Shown piece after piece: positions 45,476-57,326 of a stretch of 64,000 nucleotides of DNA. Each line of letters begins with the position of its first letter. The stretch's first letter is position 1. A program made the translations under genes and the position numbers. The DNA is from Sorex araneus (lineage: Eukaryota; Chordata; Mammalia; Eulipotyphla; Soricidae), in contig NC_073302.1 of assembly GCF_027595985.1 (NCBI RefSeq), positions 214,158,689-214,222,688 on the forward strand, read 5' to 3'. A model generated the notes under the pieces. It did no database searches. It had not been told where the DNA came from and saw only the letters and a list, made by a program, of their open reading frames with translations.

Positions 45476-45538
45476 CCATATTCTTGTTATTCAAATAAAT
45501 AGTTATAAGAGACCATATTCTTGTTATTCAAATAAATA
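45476..45538. repeat. Tandem 37-bp duplication
   Basis: A 26-base segment beginning CCATATTCTTGTTATTC occurs identically at 45476-45501 and 45513-45538, separated by 11 bases. Perfect identity suggests a recent local duplication. Confidence 0.95.
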
Positions 45539-46049
45539 TTCCAACATTACCCATGAAGCAATATATAAAATTTCAGCTAGTGCAGAAAGCATAACTTTTT
45601 AGAAGGAAAGGTTTCTCAACTACTTAGAAAAGATAAGAATCTGCATTTTTTTCATTATACACACTTAACATTCTTTTTGTGTTCTTACGGTTTTTACCTT
45701 TAAATCTTAGGGACATCATGAACTCTTTCTGGTAGTCAGTGAGATCTTGTTTTTCATGATGATTTGATTTTGACTTTGAAGAAGCATTTTTACTTTCTCT
45801 CTCTCTGTATGTTTTCCCCCAACATGAATGTCTCCCCAGACTCTGGTTTCTGTTAGGTGTGTGGATATACCTGACTTCAGTGGTATCTAGTTGTAAAAGT
45901 ACAGATGTGATGGTAGTGATATGACCATCACATTTAGCTTCTTCTCTAATAAGATAGTAAGAAACCTAGTGAGTTAGAAAGCAATGCAATGCCCATATTG
46001 AATTTTTAACAACTTAATACATTTTAGGAAATGATCCATCTGAAAGGCA

Positions 46050-46205
46050 TTACGGCTTGCTGAAGAAAGCTGTGCACTGGGAACAGGGAGAAATGGGCTC
46101 AATTCCCAGCCCTGCATCTGACTCACTCTTTGTCCTTGGGCAAGTCACTTAGCCTCTCTCTGTGTCTACTTCCTGCCTGATGAAGGACGGAGAATAATAC
46201 ATAAA
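46050..46205 (+). mobile_element. MIR SINE
   Basis: Forward MIR with its conserved core: GGGCTCAATTCCCAGCCCTG, CATCTGACTCACT, CCTTGGGCAAGTCACTTAGCC and TCTCTCTGTGTCTACTTCC, then GGAGAATAATAC. Ancient mammal-wide element. Confidence 0.9.
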
Positions 46206-46884
46206 GACTCCCACCTCAACAAGACACGTCGGCGCTGCATTTTGTTACTACTGAAGGGAACTTTTTTCCCTCTGCTGGATAATGGCAAACTTATTTTTAT
46301 TAGCATATAGTTTGATTAAATTTCATATTAAAAGCATGGGGCTACAACTAACTTCAAAGAAGCCTTTAATCCTTTAATTTTCACTGGGGTTTTACTGCAG
46401 TGCATATTGTTTCATGTTAACGCACTCATTGCTTAGAGGGGGGGTCTGTGGGTCCTGTGAGTATAGAAATATTTCTTGTCTCAATCTACTTAAATGCCAA
46501 CCACGGACTCTTTCCTGAGTAATAGAGCTCATTGGAGTAAAAAAAAAATTGGAAAGAAGAGGTGTGCACATAAGGAACAATTAGAGCATGTCTATCAAAA
46601 ATGTGACTGTTATCATTAGAATTTTGGCAATAAGGAAGTCAGTATCAATGAAAACACACACACATACACAGGATTATGGCAAGGTATAGACGGAAAAAAA
46701 TTCATTAATCCTGGAGGACATAGCAAGATTTATATAGCATAAAAAATTTAAATTTATTCATTTCTAACTTTAACCTCATTAGATCATTTTGTACAATTCT
46801 AGTTTCCCCTGAATATCATTTATAATAATAATATCTTAATGGTTTAAAACTAGTTGGCAATTATCATGTGTGCAATTGCTTTTG

Positions 46885-47090
46885 CTTATAAGGTTCTTTT
46901 TGTGTGCCTGTGCTATAGGTGGTGGTGTTCCATGGCTCCTACCAGTAGTCAGGGTACCATATGCAATGCTAAAGTTGCATGCAAAGAAGTGCTCTTCATT
47001 TAGACAACCATCTGACATGGAACTGTTCTCAGAGCCACCGACCCATCTTCTACCAAAGGGTACCCCTTGTGCTATCTCGCTAGGCCATCA
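46885..47090 (-). mobile_element. Possible old SINE relic
   Basis: GGGTACCATATGCAATGCTAA and CTTGTGCTATCTCGCTAGGCC match positions of the reverse SINE body and head; the middle is not alignable by eye. Confidence 0.35.
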
Positions 47091-48639
47091 GCTAACTTTC
47101 ATGTTACACAGTAGTCATTCATAATTTTCTTGACTTTGATCTTTTGAGGTGATTCTTTCAGTTCCATTTTCTACATTCTGAATGTATAGTTTATTTATTC
47201 CATCTTAGACCAGCATCAGAATTTAAAATTAAATTAGATATTAGATAGGCTAGACTAGATTCCGATTGAAGGCTCCTGAATACAATGTTGTCTAGGTGAT
47301 GTAAAGTATTTCTAAACATTGAATTAATAATGTAGACACTAAGAGATATAGAAAGACCTTGGGCTTATAGTGTTGTACCATTTTGCTTTGTGGAAACTGT
47401 CAGTGAAGAGGTGATGTATCATTCTAAATAAAAGACCACTTACTATCTTACTAGTACTATATTTTCTCAATTTATTTATCTCTTAAAGGCTAAGTATCCT
47501 CCTGCATGAGATAAGGATAAGAATGCCTCTCACTTGATGGAAGTTTTAAGAATATGCTTATAAGTTGTTCTTTTTAATAGTAGCCATTCTCAGTTAATAA
47601 AAGTATATTGCTATCAGTAGTAGTGAGAGTTGTTTTTGTAGTACTATTGTCATAAAAACTTGTATAATGGAAGTATTTAAGAAAAATACTTATTCTGTAA
47701 AAAGAAAATAATACTGTTCATTCAATAACCCATCCTAAAAGATAAACATTTTCTATGTGTTTGGTTATTCATCCTTTGGTTGTTTTGATAGATGTGGTGC
47801 TAGTGGGAGATGCTGTTCTTAAACCTTTCTAGAATAAAGTAAGTTGTAACTCATTTAACACACAAATTAAAAACAATATCCAATGACAAAATGTATTTGT
47901 CTACAAACAGAATTACCCCCCTCCCCAAGGTCACTGTGTGCTTTCTACCACTCTAATTCAAGGTACAGCTATTGGCACTGAACTATTTTTAGTTATTTAA
48001 AAAACATTTTGAGGTCCTGATAGAAGACTGCATTTTATAGTTAATTGGGATTCTAATCTAAATTTAGCTATTTATTAGTTATGTGAAATTTACAAGCATG
48101 CAAAACAATATCTCTAAAGCTCTTTTATTTTTAAAATATATTAGAGAGTTTTAGATAAAAAACATCAAAGTCATCACCTATTTGATCGTAGGGATTATTA
48201 GATTTGCATTACTATAACATACACATTTACAGTCTGCAGTGTGCAGGTAATAATTGCAAGAAACGATTGATATCATATCCGAAGAGACCTTGGCCATTCT
48301 TATCTGCAAAGGAACCAGGCAGAACTGAGAAGGACATCCAAAAGTTACATCCAAGAACGACATCTACCTGCTAAATTTTGAATTGTAGCCGGGGTGACTC
48401 ATATCTAAAGGGGTTTTGTTTTTTCAACTGTAAGTAGCAAAAGGGTGCCTCAAAGGTTTGTTCTTCCATAGATGGGGAGGAGCTCGCACAGAGAATTTTA
48501 GAGGCAATGCAACCGATGGAACAGTTAAGTGGTTCCTCCATGAGCATGGTTGATAGAATACAAACAACTCTGGAATAGTCAGATACACAGAATATGTTAT
48601 TGATAACTGAATGAATGTAAGGCAGATATAATTTGTGTC
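47091..48639. other. AT-rich intronic DNA
   Basis: No recognised gene or interspersed repeat. The part from 48240 to 48600 is less AT-rich but not identifiable. Confidence 0.35.
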
Positions 48640-49408
48640 CTTATTTTTATTATTTTATTTTATTTTTTTAAAAATTTTTTGTTAGTGAATAACCATGAGG
48701 TACAGTTATAAGCTTATGAACTTTCGTGTTTGCATTTCAGTCATACAGTGATTGTTTACCCATCCCTCCACCAGGGCCCATTCTCCTCCACCAATGTTCC
48801 CAGTATCCCTCCCACCACCCCCGCCCCGTCCCCCACCACGCCTCCCTGCCTCTGTGGCAGGGCATTCCATTTTCTTCTCTCTCCTGATGGGTGTTGTAGT
48901 TTGCAATAGAGGTATTGAGTGGCCATCATGTTCGGTCTATAGTCTATTTTTGGCACGAAGCTTTCAACCCGAATGGGTTTTCCCAACATCCTCTACTTGG
49001 TTTTCCCTTCTCTTATCTCAGCTGCCTTTCCCCACAGCATGTGAGGCCAGTTTCCAAGCTGTGGGGCAGACTCCCTAGTCCTTATCTCTACTACTCTTGG
49101 GTGTTAGTCTCCCACTCTGTTACTTTATATTCCACAGATGAGTGCGATCTTCCCATGTCTGTCTCTCTCTTTTTCTGACTCATTTCACTTAACATGATAC
49201 TTTCCATGTTGATCCACTTATATGCAAATTTCATGACTTCATCTTTTCTAAAAGCTGCATAGTATTCCATCATGTAGACATACCAAAGTTTCTTTAAGCA
49301 GTCATCTACTTGCGGGCATTCAGATTTTTCCAGATTTTGACTATTGTAAATAGTGCTACAATGAACATACAAATGCAGATGTCATTTCTACTATACCTTT
49401 TTAAAGCA
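48640..49408 (-). mobile_element. L1 with ORF2 C-terminus, antisense, 5'-truncated
   Basis: T-rich 3' end (48640-48680), 3' UTR with CCCATCCCTCCACCAGGGCCC and a C-rich run, and minus-strand ORF2 end (49372 to about 49150: a CLKKLWYVYMMEYYAAF segment and AYKWINMESIMLSEMSQKKR). Its 3' UTR matches the fragment at 11179-11566. 5'-truncated at about 49408; no ORF1, endonuclease or complete reverse transcriptase. Confidence 0.9.
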
Positions 49409-51689
49409 GATAGAACTTTTAAGAGACTGGAGTCCAAATCTCTAAACTTAACTCATGAACTACATTATTATAGGACGTAAGAAACTTGTTGAGGACTACA
49501 TTTTAATATAGATTCTTGTTCTTGCCCCAGTGGTTAGTTACTAAAAAAATGTGATTTGTTTTATCTTTCTGTTGTTCAAAATGACATTTTGACTGTATTA
49601 AAATAAAGAACTTGGCCCTCTGCTTACTTCTTGGTGGCACTTCACGTTATGATGTGGCCTTTATTCTGGGTGTCCTGTGAGGATGAACCACTGAGGTGAA
49701 TCTGATAGTAGAGTAGATTAATGCCCATCTAAAATCATTTTTCTATATTTTTTATATTACTGAGATTGCTTCATCTGTGGATTTGAAACAAATTTTTTCT
49801 TTTATATACATGTTTTATATTAGTAAAAACGACTTGCTTTAGGAAAAAATATAATCAAATAGGGGAGGAGAAATATATTTGTTTATTTTATAATCATAAG
49901 AATTATTATGCTTCTAGAAAATACTGTTCCAATCCTGCCCACAAAGAATGATATGATTGTATAATATCTAGTAAATGTTCGAGTTCCTAAGTGATAAATT
50001 TACATAAAGGATCGTTTGCTTTCTCTTCAAGGTCTGTGTACTAAAGATTTTCTGTCAGAAAATCAGAATGAAGGCTAAAATCAAGAATTGGTTTTGTGTA
50101 TTAGTACTACACAAATCATTCTATACAGCTTTTGAAAATACTGAGCTAGATATTACTTTTGAATGTTGTTATTTAGTGATGATATTTTTCCTTTAGTAAA
50201 GAAACTAGGAGGAATGCCTAATAGCTATAATTTTTCCCTCCACAGAAGAAAGAACTACTCTTTACATAAAAGTTAAAATTAGAGTTAATTTTTGTGTTAC
50301 TTAGTCTTTTTAAGATGAAACGGATGTTACGATTTTTTTCTGCAAAGCAATTAAAGCAAGTATTTCTAGGCAAAATATGTTCAGCATTAATCTTGTACTT
50401 AAGTAACGGGAAATAACTTATTAGACTAAGTAAATATTTGAAAATTTTTTATGTGTAAGTTTATATATTATTTCGAATCAATTTTATAAAAAGTGACAAA
50501 AAATGACTTCCCAAAATAAGCATTATAATTTATAGCAGCAACACAAAAGTTTTATAGGAAATGGTCAAGTTAGACAGATTTTATATCGCTATTATATTTT
50601 CTAAATGGTGAATTCAAGTCTTGTTCCAATATTGTAGAAATAGGAGGGAAAGACATAAAAACATTTCTAGGGTGTTAAAGTGAGTTAACATCATAACCAC
50701 CAACTGTCGGCAGGCTTTGGGGAGCCAGCAGGGAGTCATGTTTATCCCACATAATGGATGTGTGGTCACGGATCTCATTAAGCAATAACAATCTTTGGGA
50801 AACAGTCATCCCCTCCCGAAGTCCACTCTAAATATACTCTTCTGTAGTCCACCGGGGTTCATGCTGCTTATCTGGCCATCATGCTCTTTTTCTCTTTTTC
50901 CTCTTTTGAGTTTCTGTAAGCTGGTTTCTGTATATACAGAAGTATCTTGTCACATAAAAATTGAAATATCTGTCTCTCAAAAGCCCATGATAAGAAACCA
51001 TTGCTTTAGATTCATGAAGAGAGTTCTTGGGTGAGCATAGATTCTGTGATAAATAGTTTTGTGATAATGAGACACCCACCACTTGCAGTACTCTGCCGGT
51101 TTTACCTGCGGTAGTTGAGCTAATATACAAGTGATGTGACCCTGATGATCTTGGTGAATGAATTTTTTAAGCCAGTGAAAGAGTAGAAATAAAAACATAG
51201 TCTCTAAACCTACTGTGTATGGAGCACTGCGGGTATCCATATGGGGCACTTTTGTAACAGTAAATTTACCCATATTGCTGTCAATAGATAGAAATATTAC
51301 AAATGATGAGAAATTGACATAAATTTAATCATGAGATAAAAGAGATAATTAAAGGAAAAAAGTACAATAATTTGATTGTCAACAAGAAATTATTCAATCC
51401 TCAGGTGACCTCAATTTTAATTGGCCGGTGTTCATCTTTATTCCTAGCCTTTGAGATTTTCATAAATTCTGCTTCAAATAAAAAAAATTAAATGAATTAA
51501 AACATTAGTGTCATTAAGTAATCAACAATGTGCAAAGATTAAAAATGTGTACTGCATTTCATTAATTGATGGATTTTGTAAGAGTGACATAGTAGTCAAT
51601 GACTTTTACAACTGTGGTTTAGAAAATTTCTTCTTTTTCTGTTTAATTATTGAAAATCTAGACACTCTTTTAAGTACTTCTCTTTTTTT
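49409..51689. other. AT-rich intronic DNA with an unrecognised 98-codon frame
   Basis: Mostly unique. The minus frame 51273-50977 (contains HWLKKFIHQDHQGHITCILA) has balanced composition but no recognised family, splice context or partner; probably chance or a decayed element. Confidence 0.35.
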
Positions 51690-51822
51690 TCACTGGTCAG
51701 AGATTATTCCTCTCTCTGCACTCAGGAATTACTCCTGGAAGTGCTCTAAGATGCTGCAGATCATACCAGGATCTGCTGTGTTCAAAACAAACATTCTACC
51801 ACTGTACTATCTCTCCAGTCTT
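51690..51822 (-). mobile_element. Old SINE type A
   Basis: Reverse copy: CTCTGCACTCAGGAATTACTCC, AAGTGCTCTAAGATGCTGCAG, TACTATCTCTCCAGTC. The tail end is eroded. Confidence 0.75.
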
Positions 51823-51888
51823 GAAAATTTGTACACTATTTGTACAGGGAACATGATGAGAACACTGGCTGACTTCATGAAAAGCAAG

Positions 51889-51917
51889 TACTTTATGAAT
51901 GTACAATTCATAAAGTA
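51889..51917. repeat. Perfect 11-bp inverted repeat in AT-rich sequence
   Basis: TACTTTATGAA (51889-51899), seven-base loop, TTCATAAAGTA (51907-51917). It begins a 100-base TA/ATA-rich low-complexity stretch that runs to about 51990. Confidence 0.85.
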
Positions 51918-52364
51918 TATTTATATACATATATACATATAAATATGCATATATAAATATATATTTATAAGTACATTCATAAAATACATTTATGATTGTA
52001 TTATCTATCTGGATTCAGATCATATATTTTCTACTTTTTTTAATAAGCAAAATTTAGTAATTGATGCTAAGTGATAAATAGATATTGGATACAATATAAA
52101 GATCAATCTTTTAAAAATTTTATTGCTGTCATATTTTTCAACAGTATCCATAATTCAACAACCATAACACTAGAATTTGCCTAAGCTAACACAACATGAT
52201 CCAAACTTCGGGTGTGACATGCACAGATGCGAAAGACTTGTTGCAGTAGGAAATGACATATGTCACTTTACCAAAAGTATTTTCAAATACAAAATAATTT
52301 ATGCTATTTGTAATAGCACATACATTTCAATGCAATGTGAAATGACCGTGAAATAAAAGATTTG

Positions 52365-52545
52365 GCTTTGTATTGGAATTCAACTGCTTTTTGGCAGTCT
52401 AATTGTGAATAAGTCACTGCATTTCTCTGATGTAGAATTTTTGTATCTGCTGAATGTAACTAATGGCAACACATTACATGATATTGTTTTAAAAGTGAAT
52501 AAGATAATGAAAGTGATTTTCAAATTCTAAAGCACTTTATGAAAT
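52365..52545 (+). mobile_element. Probable MIR-family relic
   Basis: AATAAGTCACTGCATTTCTCTG, TGTATCTGCTGAATG, GTGAATAAGATAATGAAAGTG and TCTAAAGCACTTTATGAA follow the order of the MIR 3' half. Strongly diverged. Confidence 0.55.
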
Positions 52546-52773
52546 TAGAATTTAATTATTCTACAATAGTAATAATTAAAACAACTTTGCTTTTGTGATT
52601 TTTTTTAAATTAGAATTTTTTTCATCTTTATTTTAAAAATGTAACTGTCATTTTTAGTGCTTCCATGACTTACAGAAAAACACAGCTTAATAACTTATTC
52701 TTTTAAAAAATGCTAAATAGACTTGTACTTTGAACAATATAGTGAGTGACCTTATGGTGAAAAATTAATATGG

Positions 52774-52944
52774 CAGTCCTGGAAAGATAATCCAGTGAAT
52801 TTGGCTCTTGTCTTACAGACATCTAACCTAGATTCGATCCCTGGCACTGCATATAATCCCCTATGCACTGTTAGAAGTGATCCCTGAGAGCAGAGCTAGG
52901 AGTAAGGCCTGATCACTGCTGGGTGTGGCCATGAAACCAAAACT
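52774..52944 (+). mobile_element. SINE type A, diverged
   Basis: Forward copy: CTAGATTCGATCCCTGGCAC (box B), GTGATCCCTGAGAGCAGAGC, AGGAGTAAGGCCTGATCACT, GCTGGGTGTGGCCATGAAACC. Confidence 0.8.
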
Positions 52945-53284
52945 ATATAAATAAAATTAGCATCTTAGTAAAAATTCAGGCTGCAGTGCTGAATTTACAT
53001 TACAAATATAATATTTCTGAGGTGTGATAAATATATATGTATATATACAGATTATCAAAGAGGTCATATTACTTGAAAAAAGAGATGAAATATAAAAATG
53101 TCTATTATTTTATAAATCTAATTACTTAAAATATAATATTAGGTGCTATTTTATCTAATTTAGCATTAAATTATGAGAAGCATATTAATCTATAGAAACA
53201 AGTAAAATCACAGTACTAGTTTCATGATTAGAAATAGTCATATATATAATTTTATTAAAAATGAAACAAATTTAAAGTATTGCT

Positions 53285-53522
53285 ACACAGATGCAAAGAG
53301 ATAATACAGGGATGAAAGTGATTGTCTTGCATATTACTGACCCTTATTTGAGACCATCAACACATTGGTTAGTTGCCTGAGTGATTAGGTTTGTTCTGTC
53401 AGTACAGAGCCAGAAGTAAGACCAGTAAGACCAGGCACCAAGAGTAAAACCAGAGCTGGGTGTTAGACCAGAGTATCAGGAGTAAGACCAGAGCACCTGG
53501 TTTTGGCGCCCAAACCAAAAAT
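53285..53522 (+). mobile_element. SINE type A with internal tandem expansion
   Basis: Forward, diverged. The body segment AGAGCCAGAAGTAAGACCAG is followed by repeated AGTAAGACCAG/AGTAAAACCAGAG variants between about 53410 and 53490 before TTTGGCGCCCAAACC, lengthening the element by about 60-70 bases. Confidence 0.7.
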
Positions 53523-53525
53523 AAA

Positions 53526-53572
53526 AATGATGATGATGATGATGATGATGATGATAATGGCAATAATAATAA
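53526..53572. repeat. (ATG)n then (AAT)n microsatellite at a SINE tail
   Basis: About nine ATG triplets and then AAT-rich triplets, immediately 3' of the forward SINE. Confidence 0.92.
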
Positions 53573-53769
53573 TACATTGAATTTTCCTGGGAAAATACCA
53601 GGAAATTGGAGTGACCTAAGGTTTATTCCCCTCTGTACTAATTCCAGTCAGTTGATATTGGTAACCTTCACTGATTTTGGAAATCAACCTGTAGATATTT
53701 CCCTCATAGCAGTTGCCAAAAAAATGTAGTTATTGCCCCTTATGAGTATGTTTTCTCTTAGACTAGGAG

Positions 53770-53845
53770 ATATACATACATAATATATACATATATCCAT
53801 GCACACATATATGCACACACATACAAACATATACACATATTCCCT
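53770..53845. repeat. CATA/CACA-rich simple repeat
   Basis: ACATA, CATACA and ATGCACACA repeats without longer order. Confidence 0.75.
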
Positions 53846-53907
53846 GTTACTCCCTTTATAAAATATAAAATATACTTTCAAGATTGTCTATTCAAATATA
53901 CATATTC

Positions 53908-54172
53908 ATTAGGGGCCCTCAGGGGGCTCTCTAGAAGACCCAGGATAGGATGCCGGCCTTGGCCGTTTTCCGCTAAGTAGATTCACCCCTCAGTGTGGTG
54001 CGATGTCTCGAGAATGCAGTACCCTTTGTGAGCCCTGCACTGCTCGGGGTTATTTGGCTACCCTAGTGGTGTTCAGGGCCCTCCACTGTTATACTTTGGC
54101 GGGGTACCTTGTGGTTTGGGATTAACCTGAATTATTGTGTACCTAAACCTCTGTACTGTCTGTCTGGACCCC
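53908..54172. other. GC-rich island of about 260 bp, unrecognised repeat or element
   Basis: Abrupt GC-rich block with several CpG (GATGCCGGCC, TGGCCGTTTTCCGC, GCGATGTCTCGAG, TTGGCGGGG) in AT-rich surroundings. CTGCTCGGGG...GTGGTGTTCAGGG is faintly like a reverse SINE body. It could be a shrew LTR or L1 UTR fragment, or an intragenic CpG island. Confidence 0.35.
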
Positions 54173-54189
54173 AGTATATATATTTTTAT

Positions 54190-56659
54190 TTGTTGCTTTA
54201 ATGCCTAGTATTTAGAACATGGTAAAGGTTTAAGTCAGATAAAGAAATAAAATTCACTATATATCTTGAGAGTTTCTCATAGATTTAGGTATCAACTTTG
54301 TATACTCTCCTGAAGTTTAAAAATTGAATACCTGATTTGTTGCTCACTTGATTTTTTTTATAAAAAATTGTTTGAGTATAAGACAGAGAAATAATTGAGA
54401 AACTATACAGCCACTGCTTCCTGCGATGAGACCTAAACAGATTAACCAAGAAGTACTGTAGCTGAGCATAAGTTTAGTAGAAAATAGTAGTAATAATTCA
54501 AGTGCAAAGCAGAATTATCTTTAAAAATCTTTACGTCTCTACATACCAAACTCATCTCTGCCCCATATAGATATCCACAGGATTCAATCCAACATTTGGA
54601 AAATATCCACCTTTAAATAAAGTAATCGGAGTACTGATTTCAGTTCAGACTTTGCTAAATCAAAGAGTGCCACTTTCCTTTATGACAAACAGCATACCAA
54701 ACCTTCTGCAAAAGGAATGAAAACTGCTGAGAAATAACTGATGAAGCTTTTAATGTCAATAAATGCCGTTTTGTGTGTCGGTATTGTGAGAGATTCCTTT
54801 TAACAAATGGAAGGGAGATTTTTTTTTTGAATTCTCCAGTGAAAAGAATGGGGATTTAGAATTGGCATTAGTGAACCCTGTAATAAAACAAATCTTACAT
54901 TACAGTCCTCCTTGAAGTGAAGAATGACACTTGATCTTTTCATTTGGTAATATGTGGATTAGAGCTATCTCTCCACTGTACCACAGAGGTGTGTCATTTT
55001 AGCGGCTATCTTCATAAATATCCTAGCGGGAGAAAAAGGAATTGTGAAAGAATTGAGAAATTACTTTTGGCTTAGTTAGACATTACTTGATTAAAGCTTT
55101 GGAAAGTGCTGTGAAAATACATTTAGTTTTCTGACAATATTGTAAATGAAGCTCAACAAGTATGCACCAGGGTACTGATCAGATACAGGGAAGGAAGCTT
55201 TTTACACAGCTGACAGATCCTGCTAATGAATCTTGGATTGGCACAATATTTAATTTGGCTTTACCTTATTATACAGCAGGTGAGAATCAGCCAATAGCAT
55301 GAGGTCAGAGATGGCATTTTTTGGCATATTGTGCTCATTATAATTTATGGCACAATCTAGCTTAAACATTGAGTTATCTGAGGTACACTTATTTTTTTTT
55401 TAACTTGAGTCGTCTCTTATAAGATTAGAATGTTAAATGGTATTTGTAAAAGAAAATAATGTCCTGTGACATCTCATTAACTGTTTGGCTAAGGCTTCTT
55501 GCATTATTTGTTTAAAACTGTAAAATTTGTGCACTACAAATGATTCTAGTTAGATCCCTGTGTGGCTATCAAAAACAATTAATCATATTAAACTGAAAAT
55601 GCTGTCTTTGGTATATTCAAATACTATGAAGAAGATAAAGAACATCAAGTTAGGCTGCTTCCTGTGAATGAAGACATGTCTTAATTAAATTAGGTACATA
55701 ATTGACTGGAAAAATGATAAATAATAAGTTATAATTTTACGAAACTGCTTTTACCTGGATGTGTACATTGACTCAGCAGCTTGGGTCTCTGTGTTCTGTG
55801 TGCTAAATCTACACTTAACTACCAAAAAACCCCAACAATGTTATACAGCAAGATTTCTCAATAATTAGTATAATTTACTTTAATAATTTAATTGCTACAA
55901 ATAATTAGCATAATTATATTCACCTACATGGATATCAGGACAAAAGATATGGTGTGAATTAATTGTTCATAAACCATTAAAATAATAAAATACAAAAAGT
56001 GAAAATAGTAAATTAGCCTTTTTGGCTCTCTAGATCTTTATGTCTGTAGGAGATTTCAAGAAAACTCTACTTGCCAACTTGGTGGGTATGTATTTCACAC
56101 CAGAGGATCGTGTATTTTCTTTCTCCACAACTGAGAGAGAAAATCTTCTATTTAAACTTTTATATTTAGAGGCTTAAGCTTCAGAATTCAAGAGGGTAAT
56201 TGAAATAAAGCCTTGCTATCCACCAAACAGTTTAATTATTTTTCTCCTCATATATTAATTCTATTTCAAATTAATTTTAGCTTTTAGAACTCAATATATT
56301 TTTATTGTTAGGATTCTTATTTTTTAGAATTACCAATCTTTGTATTCGGCTCCATTAAATATATAAAATATTAGGAGGATTTCTTTTCCATTATGCAAAT
56401 TATCTCATTCTGTTTTTCTATTTTCCTTACTTCACAGATATAGTGTGCTTTATATTAAAGTTTCACCTTTGAAATCTATTATAAGTAGATTACATTTGAA
56501 CCATCATCTCTTTTAAATCTGTATATAGATTCCATCAATATGATTAGCTTTGGGGGTTTAAAAAATATCTATAACAATAGTTGTTCCCCCACATACATAT
56601 TTAGAAAGCTGTGGAAAGTAATTTGTGAATGTTGTCTTCATAGGTTTATAGCAAAAGCT
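54190..56659. other. 2.5-kb repeat-free intronic block
   Basis: No recognisable SINE, L1 or simple repeat, with moderately complex sequence, especially 54540-55400. A plausible conserved non-coding block; no exon signal seen. Confidence 0.4.
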
Positions 56660-56669
56660 GTGAAATAGT

Positions 56670-57326
56670 ATCACTTTATCACTGTGATCCTGTTATTCAT
56701 AGATTTGCTCCAGCAGGTGCCAGTAAGGTCTGCATTTGTCCCTGTCACATGCTAGTGTAGCCCGATGGCATCTGCTCATTCCAGGAACATGAAAAGCACG
56801 TTGTTGTTACTGTTTTTGGCATATGGGTAGCTTGCCAGGCTCTGCTGTGCAGGAAAAATAAATAAATAAATAAGTAAATAAATAAATAAATAAAAAGAGG
56901 TCACTAGGCTTCAAACGAGGCTGTGCGCTCCAGTAAAAATTGTGTCACTCTCTTCCAGGAGCTTTGTTTTATAGTCTCTGGATCTTGGCCATTGGTGAGG
57001 TTACATGGTGCTGGGGGCAGTTTGTGGGTGTGACTGCCAAGCTACTGGGAAAACTGGGGATCTGGGTGGAGGAGGTCCAATCCCGATTGGAGCCGGCTTG
57101 GAAATCTCGGTCATGGGTCCTGCATACCTGCATTCCTCTGTTGATTTCTTCATGTGTTCGGTTGGTCTGAGCATGTGGAGAGTGGCCTTGAGTATGGCTG
57201 TGGCTGGGTTCTGGAGGTTTTCAGATGCCAGCGTTCTGCTTGGGACAAGGAAGGAAACTCAACCTGCCCCCTCCGAGGGAGCCCCGGTGAAGACAGCCAG
57301 ACACGGGGACAGGAGATTCTACTGTT
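56670..57326. mobile_element. Composite shrew retroposon, copy 2
   Basis: The same architecture as the element at 44.3-45.0 kb. It has a diverged reverse-oriented type-B segment with an inserted stretch (about 56728-56800), an internal (AAAT)n microsatellite (56856-56895), then the shared module of about 300 bp (about 56960-57260: ATAGTCTCTGGAT, TGGGGGCAGT, GGCTGTGGCTGGGTTCT blocks). It extends about 60 bases further than copy 1 before the right boundary. Possible target-site duplication GTGAAATAGT (56660-56669) and GTTAAATAGT (57324-57333), 9 of 10. Unlike copy 1 there is no A-rich right end. Confidence 0.6.
56856..56895. repeat. (AAAT)n microsatellite inside composite element
   Basis: About ten AAAT units with one AAGT interruption, lying between the type-B-like part and the unique module of composite copy 2. 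It is absent from copy 1. Confidence 0.9.

Noticed and set aside
53460-53729. Open frame with an Asp run (89 codons).
   Set aside because: It is the (ATG)n/GAT microsatellite and SINE tail translated in one frame.
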